Assembly: GCA_037693485.1 (NCBI GenBank)
Contig: CM075353.1
Coordinates: forward strand, 44,664,001-44,728,000
From: Kitagawia praeruptora
Taxonomy: Eukaryota; Streptophyta; Magnoliopsida; Apiales; Apiaceae
Reading direction: 5' to 3'
Length of the DNA: 64,000 bases
Shown here: one piece after another, positions 44,792 through 56,196 of the stretch
How positions within the stretch are numbered: the first letter of the stretch is position 1
How the letters are laid out: each line of letters opens with the position of its first letter
The notes under the pieces: generated by a model
Told to the model about the DNA's origin: nothing
Database searches by the model: none
The model's input: the letters and a program-made list of their open reading frames with translations, nothing else
Made by a program: the position numbers and the translations under genes

Positions 44792-47700
44792 TCAAAGCAA
44801 ACCCTTTTCTCTGCAAGATTCAATAGTTTCAGCGCACAAGTCACCCATACCTTTGGTTTTGTGTGCAAACTCAAAACCAATGTCCATCAGCTTCTTTGAA
44901 GAACAAGGGATAGATTTTGGTGACTTGTCTAAGCCCTCAAATCTAGTCAAAATCAGAATAAATTATCATTGTAAATTGTTAGTGTGGAGAATAAAATGGT
45001 AAATACAGAACTAGTAACTGAGGAAATTAATTATACTTTGGTACGTACTCAGTTGGTATATCTCTGTCGGGGTACTTGAGACTAAGTGAATGCGCAATGT
45101 CAAAGATGTTAAAAGTATGTGTGGAGCAAATGTATCTTCCCGTAGCTAGAGGATGCTCAAAGAGGTAAATGTGAGCATTGCATATATCATCCAGATGCAC
45201 AGCGGTTGTTCCATTCAAGCTCTTTGATGAAGCCATGGTAGCTTTATCCTCTATAATGTAATCATTTGTAACATAATTTAGTTCTATAATTCAAGAGGTA
45301 CATATCTATAAATATACGAATAAACCAATGTTTGACAAAGAACGTATAGAGTATTGATAAAATAAATTTAAAGGATATTCACGAAATTAACTTACTAGTA
45401 TATAAGGAAATTGCAATGTCGATACTATAGCCTGTGCAAGGACTTATAAAGTGACCAAACACAAGGGAAGGATGAACAGTGACCATGTCAATCCCATTTT
45501 CTTCAGCATATTTCCATGCAGCTTTCTCAGCCACAGTTTTTGCTGCCAAATACTTCTGCAGTTCGTCGGTTCATACACTTACCCTTAGAATGAATTCTTG
45601 TAATTATTTGTATGTGACTCGAACTTGCTGAGTACTGTATTTCAGCAGCAGAAACTAAATCCCCCAAAACAGTAAATGAGGCTAACTTATGTACACTACT
45701 CCTTATTAGTACAGGAATCAGTAGTCCAAACTCAAAAAAATTCTATCAAAACTTTGGCCTGCATTGACATTAGTACAAAAAAAATATTTGCGGAAAAAAC
45801 TCACCCATGCATGCATCTTAGTATCATAGCAGAAGTCAACATCGGACCAAAGGTCCTCGGTGTACTCGTTGAGTGGCGGTTGAGGTTGCATGACAATGGT
45901 TCCTGTGGTTGAGGTGTAGAGGAACCTCTTCAGAGTGTTGGCCTTAGAGCATGATCTCATTACGTTCATTAGCCCATTCAATGTTGCTGATTCTATCTCT
46001 TCTTTCTGCGCATATACATAATGTATAAACAAAATAGTACTACATGATAAGCATGATGTACATATGAAGTCCGTCTAACAACACTTAAAGATTTTAGCAA
46101 AATTATCGATACAACATTGTACTAGAGCTCCCAAAAATATTTGGTTTTTCGTATGCAGATTAAAAATACATACCATGGATAGTTTCTGCTAAATTTTCAA
46201 ATTTCATTAGACTAAGCAAAACAGAGCAATATGGTTATTAGAAATAAAACAGAGAGAAGTGGTGGTATATATACCGTAGCTTGGTCATGGAAAAGAAGTT
46301 CCATAGGGGCGGCCACATGGAAGACACCTTCACAACCTTGAAATGCATCGTCATAACTACTTTCCTCAGCTAGATCTGCCTTCCACAAGGTCAAGTGTGT
46401 ACTAGCGTTTGCCAACTCCAACAGATGCTTTACCTTCTTCTCGTTTCCTGCACATTTTCTTAAGTTTAATTAAGGAGCTTCATTATCTAAATAAAAAAAA
46501 AAGTAATTTTATGAGGAAGGTATAGCAAGTAGACACCTGATGTTTTGATGGCAAGAACTTCAAAATAAAATTTAGGAAGACAATGCCTGTGTTGTATGTG
46601 TGTGTATAAGCTTTCTAAAAACCTTAGACTAATAACATGATAGAGAAAATCGAGCTACTGAAAGATTAGCTACCTAGCACTTCGCCTCCCTAAATTTATT
46701 TTTCTTTTTCTTTTTCTTTACACCGAGTGATCGTTGTGAGAAAAGTTAGAAGACTAGTGATACTATTTATTGATACCAATTTACATAAACATGTGCAATA
46801 TTGGATGCAATCTACAAAAAATTAAAACTCTAGACAACACAATTATAAACTAGTGAACATAAAATATCAGTATTAATGAGAGATATATAGGTTTCTAATG
46901 CGTCGGGGAAAATGGGGAACCCTCCAGTTAAAATGGGGAATGAGGCAAGGACGTAAAATATTTTGCCCGGACTAAATATCTCTATGAGATCCCGTCTATA
47001 ACCTTTATTAATAAGCGAAATCAACGAAATATATTTGATAAAACACCAACGAATACGTAGCCAGATCGTATAACATTTGATAAAACACTAACGAATCTAT
47101 AACCTTTATTAATAAATTTTTGTTTAATGATATTTTCGTAACAAATTTGGTTTCACCCTTATTTCATCACAGATTCCTACTCCCCTAAAATTCATATTAT
47201 TTTCTAATCTAAAACAATTGTTTGGAATTTTGTTATAATTATAATTCTTTTACTATAATATTACTGAATTGTACAAATAACGTATATATTAGAACCAGAA
47301 CCATGTATGTTATGTTTTCTTGATTGTTTAAAATATAATCTTAAATAAATAATAAATAAATCTATATCTATAACGTGTATTAATAACAAAACCCCTTTTT
47401 AATGTACTATTTTATACCAAATTTGGTTCGTACCATATTTTGGTTTCACCCCAAGACTCCTATTTTCTCTAGAATTCTATGTTATTTTATAAAATAAATA
47501 AATAAATTATATTACAATTATAATTTTTTTTATTACAACTTAATAAAAAAAAGACTACGAATACAAATGTTAATCTACGGTGACATGCTTATCTCTAACA
47601 AACGAAATACATTTTTAGTGGTACTTCGGTACCAAAAATTGGTTCCACCCATAAGATTTCTATTTCTCCAAGGATTATATATTATTTTTTATTAAAATAA

Positions 47701-49234
47701 TAAATTGTTAATACTATTATAATTGTAATTTTTAGTATAACTCTATTTAGTTCACAAATAACGTATTTATCATAATCATGTACATTTTAACGTATATATC
47801 GGAATCATTTAGTTTTTTTTCTCAATTTTCTTAAATAAACTTAAATAAATAATATATAAAATGACCTTTATTAATAAGCAAATTCTTTGTAAACAACGTA
47901 ATTTTTTATAATAAATTAATGATCAATTTAATTAAATTTTCTCGGGCTCTTATCATCTAATATCTTATTTGTAATTGAAATCACGTTTTAATGATACTTA
48001 CTTCTAAATTTGTGTCTTCTAGAAATATTGGAATTTTGATGTAATTACAATTCTTTTTTTATAAACTACTGAGTTCCATAAATATCGTAAATTTATTTTG
48101 TACTTTTATCATTTTTATAGTATTTTTTAATGATAAATAAAATATTTCCTATAAAATTTAATAAAAAATGATCAATTTTAATAAATTATTTCGACCCGTG
48201 CTTCGCACGGGCTATCATCTAGTAACATTAAACAGAAAAAATGACATATTTACCATAGTTTTTAAACTTCAATTACCAAATTAACACATCTCAGGTATAT
48301 ATATGGCCAATAATACCCATCTATTAAGTCACCAACAAATGCGTAATAAAAGAAAAGCTAGATAACATCGGCATAACATCGACGAGTCGTGCTGATGTAG
48401 AGAAGTGAATTGAAGTTGGTGCGAGAGTTGATCACGAGGCAGCTGTTTCAGGCGAAAGGAGATGAGATTGAGAAGATGAGTGATGAGATTGAGTCGCGGT
48501 GGTTGAATTTGTCGGTTAGTGGTGATGGTGGAGAGAGTAGGATGATGAGAGGTTTTGAGAATCGGAAGGCGGTGGTGATGAAGGAGGTGCCGGTGACGAG
48601 GATGAAGAAAGTCGGAGACGACCGAGATCGAGGAGAGTGGAGGACCGGTGGATGGAAGTCACGTATCTGATATAAAACAATAAAGAAGCAAGGACAATTT
48701 GTTACTCATTTCAAAATTGCCTAATAGCCATTTACCCCACTACTAAATGCGTAATAAGACCTATTACTCCTCTTATAAATGCGTAATAGCCCTGTTATTC
48801 CTCTTATAAATACGTAATATCTATTACCCTGGTTACAAATGCATAATTGACTGGTATTTTTGGCCAAATTTGAGCGCAGTGTTATTCCTGTAACAATGGA
48901 TCAGATTTTTGTTATTTTTGTCCTTAACCCCATTAAACACCCAAGATCCCTGCCCCACTTAAAACCCTACAGGATAGATGTGGGTGACGGGAACACTGTG
49001 ATAAGGAACTTGTCACTTTCTGGTGCAATTTCCAAACACCTTTTCAGTTGACAATCAAAAGGAAGATTTATGATCATGATGGAAAGAAAATAATTACATG
49101 CATGACTGGTGATTCATACCAGGATCCCGGACGGTAGCTCTAACATGGTACCGTCTTTCTAGAAGTCTCATTACAAGCCACGATCCGATATACCCTGATG
49201 CTCCGGTCACACACACTGTTCTCTTTCCGTCCAT
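44792..49234 (-). CDS. Dihydroflavonol 4-reductase-like NADPH reductase
   Basis: Six exons (49234-49120, 46447-46275, 46005-45805, 45555-45396, 45250-45049, 44942-44792), all with GT-AG introns and consistent phases, give 333 residues. Six exons is the usual DFR layout. The SDR108E fold shows the NADPH motif TGASGYIG at 10-17. Ser128, Tyr165 and Lys169 (YTSTTGT, KYLAAK) form the catalytic set. VHLDDICNAHIYLFEHP and the end SCREKGLL are DFR-like. The family reduces dihydroflavonols or related carbonyls with NADPH in the cytosol or on the ER face. The segment around 130-150 that sets substrate choice, and the region after Lys169 (VHPSLVFGHFISP), differ from true DFR, so the substrate is open. 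The KNWYCYGK motif of cinnamoyl-CoA reductase is absent. Intron 1 is 2.7 kb and holds transposon DNA. Confidence 0.88.
47361..48222 (+). mobile_element. Helitron-like insertion in intron 1 of the DFR-like gene
   Basis: The 3' end is clear: hairpin CCCGTGC-TTC-GCACGGG, then CTATCAT, CTAG and T (48195-48223). The 5' end is proposed at TCTATATCTATAACG after A (47361). Similar TCTATAACCTTTATTAATAA words at 46994 and 47095 could be alternative starts. AT-rich, non-coding. Confidence 0.55.
48223..49119. other. Rest of intron 1 with an unrecognised open frame
   Basis: A GC-richer open frame at 48410-48670 (86 codons, Arg/Glu/Asp-rich) stands out from its AT-rich surroundings and may be a captured or decayed gene piece. 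I do not recognise it. After it, AAATGCGTAATA-type units repeat loosely at about 48745-48850. Confidence 0.35.
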
Positions 49235-49949
49235 GCTTATAACAGAAATATGTTCTTAGCTAGCAACTATACCTATATGTGTGCAGTGTGCGGAACACCT
49301 ACTGATGAATACATATTTATGCATGTGAGCAACTTATTGTTTGTTTGTACTAGTTCTAGATTAGGTCGAATTACATATTCCTGACAAATCTCAGTTCTGT
49401 TACATTTATCAATAATTATATGCAATTATGTGTATGTATAACAACTTGTTTGGTTGTAGGATCATAGATGAGGGAGAGTTACGTTCTCTTTGCTAGCTTC
49501 GGATTTTATACATGTTTGTCTAATTGTACTGTTTATCAGTGCTATAGGTGGATGATGTCGACCAGTAATTATTTTAGAAGAGAGGGGACATAGCCGATAA
49601 CAAGACATTTAAAAACAGTTCTTTTTCTATGTAAGTGCCAAAATTTTATTAGGTAGACTGCATCATGCCTTTTTTATCACGACTTGATTACCATAAGAAA
49701 GAAGTTTGGTGTCTATGCAAATGGTATATTAGGCAATCAAGAAAGAGTTAGTTACTCCATTTGTTACATTCTCCCACTTGCCAGTAATTTTATCATCTTT
49801 AGTGTCTATTGCAATTCAGTCTGAGATTTTTGAAGTAAATTAATTATCTTTGACACAACCATAGTCCATTTTGGCTACAACATTCAACAAAGTCCCAGTC
49901 ACTTTTATACGGAGTAATATGCAGTAATGAAGCTCCATTAATCATGGAG
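49235..49949 (-). promoter_or_regulatory. Upstream region of the DFR-like gene
   Basis: On the minus strand CATAAATAT lies about 85-95 bp upstream of the ATG (near 49320) and could serve as a TATA box. No other site is firm. No gene in this stretch. Confidence 0.3.
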
Positions 49950-50185
49950 TGTAACAATGAAGAAGATGAAGATATAAACTGTACATTTACATAACTGAAT
50001 ATAAAGTTTGTTACACAGAGAAGGTAAGTATAATAGACTACATTGTGAATTATCAAGTTACAATATGAGAGATTAAAGAGACTATATATAGACTAACTAA
50101 TAGGATGAGCTGGGCAGCTTCATGACAGCAAGGATAGGCAGGATACGCTTGATATAAGGCTTGATATATGTAACATCCCTCCTCA
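49950..50185 (-). repeat. LTR remnant with polypurine tract
   Basis: On the + strand a segment runs from TGTAACAATG (49950) to ATATGTAACA (50175) and is followed by TCCCTCCTCAAG, a G-rich polypurine tract on the minus strand. It contains a CTATATATAG TATA-like word on the minus strand. The layout matches the 3' LTR of a minus-strand Copia element whose body has been lost or replaced. Confidence 0.5.
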
Positions 50186-50246
50186 AGTTGGATGTGGTAA
50201 AGCAATGCAAACATCCAACTTGAAGTAGATCAAACAGAATGGCAAG

Positions 50247-53200
50247 TAGACCTGGCAAAATGGATCTGGATCCGAAAAACCGAACCGAAATATGTGGAAC
50301 CGAATCCGAAATTGGATCCGAAATAGATTATCCGAAATTGTATCCGAAACCGAAACAATCCGAATCCGAACCGAAACCGGTTCAATTTAATCAAATCCGA
50401 TAACGATCCGAAAACCGATTTGACCCGATCCGAAAATTAACCGAACCGGAAATTTAACCAAAAATTATCCGAAATACTGTATCCAATGATGACCATGTAT
50501 CCGATTATAATCAGAACCGATCAAATCCGATAAAAATTTACCAGAACCGAATATGACTTGAATCCGATGTAAATCCGAAACTAAAAATAACTGAATCGAA
50601 AAATATCCAATAAAATAATTATATATTGATTAATATTTTCTTGACCTTTATTTGTTTTTGTCAATTTTTATATTTTCTAATTTGCTATATATTTATTATT
50701 GTCATTGAATATTGATTATGATATTTTGTTTATAATAATATTTTAATTCAATTTGCAAATATAAATTAATAAATTCTGCACATAATTAGCAAAAAAAAAT
50801 AAATAAATAAATTCTGCATATTCTGGGCAGAAATTAAAGTGCATTCACTTCTATAGCGCTCATTGAAGCGTTGTCTAAGTGAGTGCATTCACTTCCATAA
50901 CGGTTATGGAAGCGTTATATAAGTGATATATCTAATTTTGACATATTCGGTCTTATTTAATAAATTTTGACACATGTATTTTTTTAAAAATATTTTTTAT
51001 TTTTTGAAAATTTGGAAATATCACTAAATTAGATATATCTTGACATCCGTACGGTTGGATCGTCGAGAAATAATTTTAAAAAAATAAAATCAACAATCCG
51101 GGACAAAACAATAGTTACGAGTATTAGTCAATTCAGTAGTTGACTACTAAGATCTCCAACCAAATTAATATTTTATTTTTTGAAAATTTGGGAATATCAC
51201 TATATTAGATATATCTTGAGATCCGTACAGTTAGATCGTCGAAAAATAATTTTTAAAAAATAGAATCAACAATCCGTGACAAAGCACTAGTTACGAGTAC
51301 TAGTCAATTCGGTAGTTGACTACTATGTTCTCTAACCAAATTAATTTTTTATTTTTTGAAAATTCGGGAATGTCACTAGATTGGATATATCTGGACATCC
51401 GTACGGTTGGATCGTCGAGAAATAATGTTTAAAAAATAGAATCAACAATCTGTGACAAAGCACTAGTTACGAGTACTAGTCAATTCGTTAGTTGACTACT
51501 AAGATCTCCAACCAAATTAATTTTATATTTTTTAAAAATTTGAGAATATCACTAGATTTGATATATCTAGAGATCCGTACGGTTGGATCGTTGAGAAATA
51601 ATTTTAAAAAAATCGAATCAACAATCCGTGACAAAACACTAGTTACGAGTACTAGTCAATTTGATGGTTGACTACTAAGATTTTAAACCAAATTAATTTT
51701 TTATTTTTTACAAATTTGAGAATATCACTAAATTAGATATATCTCGAAATCCGTACGGTTGGATCATCGAGATATATTTTTTTAAAAATAGAATTAACAA
51801 TCCGTGATAAAACACTAGTTACGAGTACAAGTCAATTCAGTAGTTGACTACTAAGATCTCCAACCAAATTAAAATTTTATTTTTTGAAAATTGGGGAATA
51901 TCACTAGATTAGATATATCATGAGATCCGTACGGTTGGATCGTCGAGAAACAATGTTTACGAAATAGAATCAACAATCCGTAACAAAGCACTAGCTACGA
52001 GTACTAGTCAATTCGGTAGTTGACTACTAAGATCTCCAACCAAATTATTTTTTATTTTCTAAAAATTTGGTAATATCACTAGATTAGATATATCTTGAGA
52101 TCCGTACGGTTGGATCGTTGAGAAATAATTTTTAAAAAATAGAATCAACAATCCGTGACAAAGCACTAGTTACGAGTACTAGTCAATTCGATAGTTGACT
52201 ACTAAAATCTCCAACCAAATCAATTTTTTATTTTTTAAACATTTGGGAATATCACTATATTAGATATATCTTGAGATCCGTACGGTTGGATCGTCGAGAA
52301 ATAATTTTTAAAAAATAGAATCAACAATCCGTGATAAAGCACTAGTTACGAGTATTATTCAATTCGGTAGTTGATTAATAAGATCTCCAAACAAATTAAT
52401 TTTTTATTTTTTGAAAATATGGGAATATCACTAAATTAGATATATCTTGAGATCCGTACGGTTGGATATTCGAGATTTTGTTTTTAAAACATAGAATCAA
52501 CAATCCGTGACAAAGCACTAGTTACGAGTACTAGTCAATTCGGTAGTTGACTACTAAGGTCTCCAACCAAATTAATTTTTTTTTTTTGAAAATTTGGGAA
52601 TATCACTAAATTAGATATATCTTGAGATCCGTACGGTTGGATCAGCGAGAAATAATTTTTAAAAAATAGAATCAACAATTCGTGACAAAGCACTAGTTAC
52701 GAGTACTAGTCAATTCGGTAGTTGACTACTAAGATCTCCAACCAAATTATTTTTTTATTTTTTAAAAATTTGGTAATATCACTAGATTAGATATATCTTG
52801 AGATCCGTACGGTTGGATCGTCAAGAAATTATTTTTAAAAAATAGAAACAACAATCCGTGACAAAGCACTAGTTACGAGTACTAGTCAATTTAATAGTTG
52901 ACTACTAACATCTCCAAGCAAATTAATTTTTTATTTTTTTAAAAATTTGGGAATATCACTAGATTAGATATATCTTGAGATCCGTACGGTTGGATCGTCG
53001 AAAAATAATTTGTAAAAAATAGAATCAACAATCCGTGACAAAGCACTAGTTACAAGTACTAGTCAATTTTGTAGCTACTAAGATATCCAACCAAATTAAT
53101 TTTTTATTTTTTGAAAATTATGGTATATCACTAAATTAGATATATCTTGAGATCCGTATGGTTTGATCGTCGAGATATATTTTTTAAAACGTAGAATCAA

Positions 53201-53993
53201 CAGTCCATGACAAAGCACTAGTTACGAGTACTAGTCAATTCGGTAGTTGACTACTAGGATCTCCAACCTAATTAATTTTTTATTTTTTGAAAATTGGGAA
53301 TATCACTAGATTTGATATATCTTGAGATCCGTACGGTTGGATCGTCGAGAAATTATTCTTAAAAATAGAATAACAATCCGTGACAAAACACTAGTTACGA
53401 GTACTAGTCAATTCGGTAGTTGACTACTAAGATTTCCAACCAAATTAATTAATTTATTTTTGAAAATTTGCGAATATCACTAAATTAGATATATTTTGAC
53501 ATCTGATAGTTGGATCGTCGAGAAATATTTTTTTTAAAACGAAACAAAAAGCCGTAACAAAGCACTAGTTACTAGTACTAGTCAATTTAGTTGTTCATTG
53601 CTAAGATCTCAAGCCAAAATAATTTTTTGGTTTTTGGAAAATTTGGGTACATCAAAAAATTAGATATATCTCGACAATCCGATCCGAACCGAATGTTCCT
53701 ACATCCAAACAAAATCCGATCCGAACAGTAAAAATCCGAAAGAGAACCGAACCCAATTTGATCCGATCTTAATCCAAAATTTATCCGATTTTAATCCGAA
53801 TTTTACCCGAACCGAATAAGATCCGATCCGAACCGAACAGGCTCTAAATAGTACCTTAACCGAAAGTGGATCCGAACCGAATCAGATCCGATCCGAACCG
53901 AACAGGCTCTAAATAGTACCTTAACCGAAAGTGGATCCGATCCGAAACATATCCGATCCGAAACCGATCCGTTTACCCGATTTGCCAGGTCTA
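50247..53993. mobile_element. hAT-type element 2 (3.75 kb) carrying a satellite array
   Basis: Inverted ends TAGACCTGGCAAA (13 bp perfect, 50247 and 53993) are flanked by the 8-bp duplication ATGGCAAG (50239-50246, 53994-54001). Subterminal zones (50260-50600, 53670-53985) are packed with GATCCGAACCGAA-type words. Between them lies a tandem array. No transposase ORF, so non-autonomous. Confidence 0.88.
50985..53680. repeat. Tandem array of about 15 x 176-bp units
   Basis: Each unit contains, in order, TTTATTTTTTGAAAATTTGG, TAGATATATCTTGAGATCCG, a TACGGTTGGATCGTCGAG block, CAACAATCCGTGACAAAGCA, and the near-palindrome ACTAGTTACGAGTACTAGT with GTAGTTGACTACTA. Units are spaced about 170-180 bp and are similar but not identical, with the outer ones most diverged. 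The length is close to that of plant centromeric satellites, but here the array sits inside a transposon. Confidence 0.88.
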
Positions 53994-54001
53994 ATGGCAA
54001 G

Positions 54002-54226
54002 TACACCACCATCAGAAACTGTAATTAGCAGACCTTCTTGACAGCAAGTTCTGGAAACAAATCCTTGTGGAAGGGCAGAATGAAAGCTTGACAGCACTTG
54101 TAAACATTATCCGAAAGAAAAGCAAATCCTGATGGAATCATGATGAAATGCTTCGAATTGCAACAAAACCCACTAAAGGGCAACAACCCTCTAAGGGGCA
54201 AATAGAGCAACTTTGACAAGTAATCG
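54002..54226. other. Unassigned sequence between hAT 2 and the TRIM-like element
   Basis: The minus strand is open at 54231-54025 for a Phe/Leu/Cys-rich peptide that I do not recognise. Sequence on the far side of the TRIM-like element (55025-55112) seems to continue the same original DNA. Confidence 0.35.
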
Positions 54227-54230
54227 AGCA

Positions 54231-55019
54231 TTAATGGAAATTAATACATTAAGTGAACTCTCCCTATTTACTAATAATACAATAAAGATAATTCTCCATA
54301 TTTTCTCACAATAATATATAATAACATATATCTCAACATCCCCCCTCAAACTCACGATACTCAATCGAGAGTTTGCCAAAATTGTAAAAAAATTTGAATC
54401 ATCCACTTCAATCATCATAATCATCCGCTTGAATCAGCTTCTCGTTGCGATCAATTTTCATCCTCGTTTTCATCATCTTTGTCCTCATCGCCATTTTTGT
54501 TTACGCTGTCACAATTCTTCTCAAAGTTTTTCTTGTCGTCGTTTAGGACAGTTTTTTCCACAAATCCATCATCTCATCGTCTTGCTTTCGTCTTGTCTTC
54601 AACTTCATAATCAAAATTTTCCTTTTCTTCCACATTCAAGAACTCTCGTAGTTTTTTTTTTCACCCATAAACTCTTGTAGGATCTTTTTTCATCTCACTC
54701 ACGAACTCTCGCGGGATTTTTTTCTCTCACCCACGAACTCACATAGGTTTGATTTTCCTTCGTACCCACAAACTCTTACGGGGATAACCTAGGCCCTGAT
54801 ACCATGATAAAATAGTCCCAAATTCTCTTCTCATTCAAAATGGTGGAGGCACTTGCCTCAAGTTTATTACAATACATCATAGTTATTTATATAGCAAATC
54901 CCTAATTCTCAATAATGAAAATTAATACATTAAGTGAACTCTCCCTATTTACTAATAATACAATAAAGATAATTCTCCATATTTTCTCACAATAATATAT
55001 ATTAACATATATCTCAACA
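54231..55019 (-). mobile_element. TRIM-like miniature LTR element
   Basis: The right LTR is 54805-55019 (215 bp, TGATAAAATAG ... TCTCAACA). The left LTR (about 54236-54338) keeps only its inner half but matches closely. The minus strand shows TGGTATCAGGGCC next to the 5' LTR (a tRNA-Met primer site with one change) and TTTGAGGGGGGA next to the 3' LTR (polypurine tract). The inner part is 466 bp with no gag or pol. AGCATTAAT is present on both outer sides (54227, 55020). Confidence 0.7.
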
Positions 55020-55120
55020 AGCATTAATAACCACAAAATGGCAAATGAACACAGTAGGCAGCAGTACGAAGATCACAACACACTTGCAGGAAGAGGCCAA
55101 TACGGCCACAAGCTTAATCG

Positions 55121-55656
55121 GAGAGCCGGCAATTTCGTACACGACACGAAAATACGACACGAAAACGACACGAAAATTATGGGTTTGGGTTGAACTTTGT
55201 GGTACACGAACACGAAAGTACACGAACACGAAATTACACGGATGAATTTAGTGTCGGTTTTGAGTTTTCCCTTGGGTACACGAAACGAAAATACACGAAA
55301 TAAATAAATATTTAAATAATTTTATTAAAATTATATGAATACATATTTTAAAATGATATTTTATATATAATTTTTACATAAGATAAATATAAAACAGTTT
55401 CAAATTTTAGTTTCATAAAACTTAAGCACACTTCCTTTCTTATGACATATTGACTTAAGACTCGACTAGTAAAATATTAATATTTAAATATTTTTATTTT
55501 TATTCAAAAATTACACGAAATACGACATGAAATGTACACGAAATAAAGGTACACGAACACGAAACGAAACGAAACGAATCCTTAACGGGTGTGTTTTGGA
55601 TTTGACACGAAACACGAAACACGAAAGTATACGAAACGAACGAATTGCTAGATCTA
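55121..55656. mobile_element. hAT-type element 3 (536 bp)
   Basis: The right end, inverted, reads TAGATCTAGCAATTCG and the left end GAGAGCCGGCAATTTCG, both close to the TAGACCTGGCAA end of hAT element 2. Flanks CTTAATCG (55113-55120) and CTTAATAG (55657-55664) are an 8-bp duplication with one change. Subterminal zones repeat ACACGAA / CACGAAA. Non-coding. Confidence 0.65.
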
Positions 55657-56196
55657 CTTAATAGTTTAATTATGCATATTCTATTAGTTTGTATCATATT
55701 TTGTGATATACAATATACAATTGTTTTTTCTTAATAGATATTTTTAAAATTAATATTTAGCAGTAGTTGTTACCTTATTGATTTAATATTGTGCTTATAT
55801 TTGATTTTTTTTTTCAGGTATTCATGTTTTATCAAAAGTTCAGTTTATTAGTTTTTATTACATTTCATTTAAAAAAAATATTTTTTTAAAAAAAATCAAT
55901 TTTCAAAAATCGAACCGAAATAACTAGATCCCGTATAAATTTGATTTCATTCGATTGGATTCGATTCCAGAAATCTTAACAATTTGGTTGTGGGTCGGTT
56001 CGGTAACCGACCAAATGGTGAGCCCACAGAGTCTTTTCTTCATTTTTATTGCCTAGCTTTTTTCTGTTTATATTTTGTTAAAAGCCCTAATTTTTTGCCC
56101 AAATCTTGAATACCCAATTGGAAAATATAAGTTTGAATACCCAAATGATACAAAGTTTGTAACTTTCTTTACAAATGTGGAAATGGGTTGGTAAGA
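55657..56196 (+). other. Upstream region of the PIF1-like gene
   Basis: AT-rich, with a T-run and a GGTCGGTTCGGTAACCGACC near-palindrome at about 55992-56011. No clear TATA box. Nothing else recognised. Confidence 0.4.

Noticed and set aside
44792..49234. Cinnamoyl-CoA reductase identity
   Set aside because: The KNWYCYGK signature is absent; the Tyr-Lys motif and the C-terminus follow the DFR type.
50985..53680. Regularly spaced repeats resembling a CRISPR array
   Set aside because: The repeats are 176-bp units in direct contact with no unique spacers, in plant nuclear DNA, inside a transposon. No cas genes.
56188..56196. TTG start for the PIF1-like protein
   Set aside because: Plant nuclear genes start at ATG; the first in-frame ATG is at 56197 and gives a sensible presequence.
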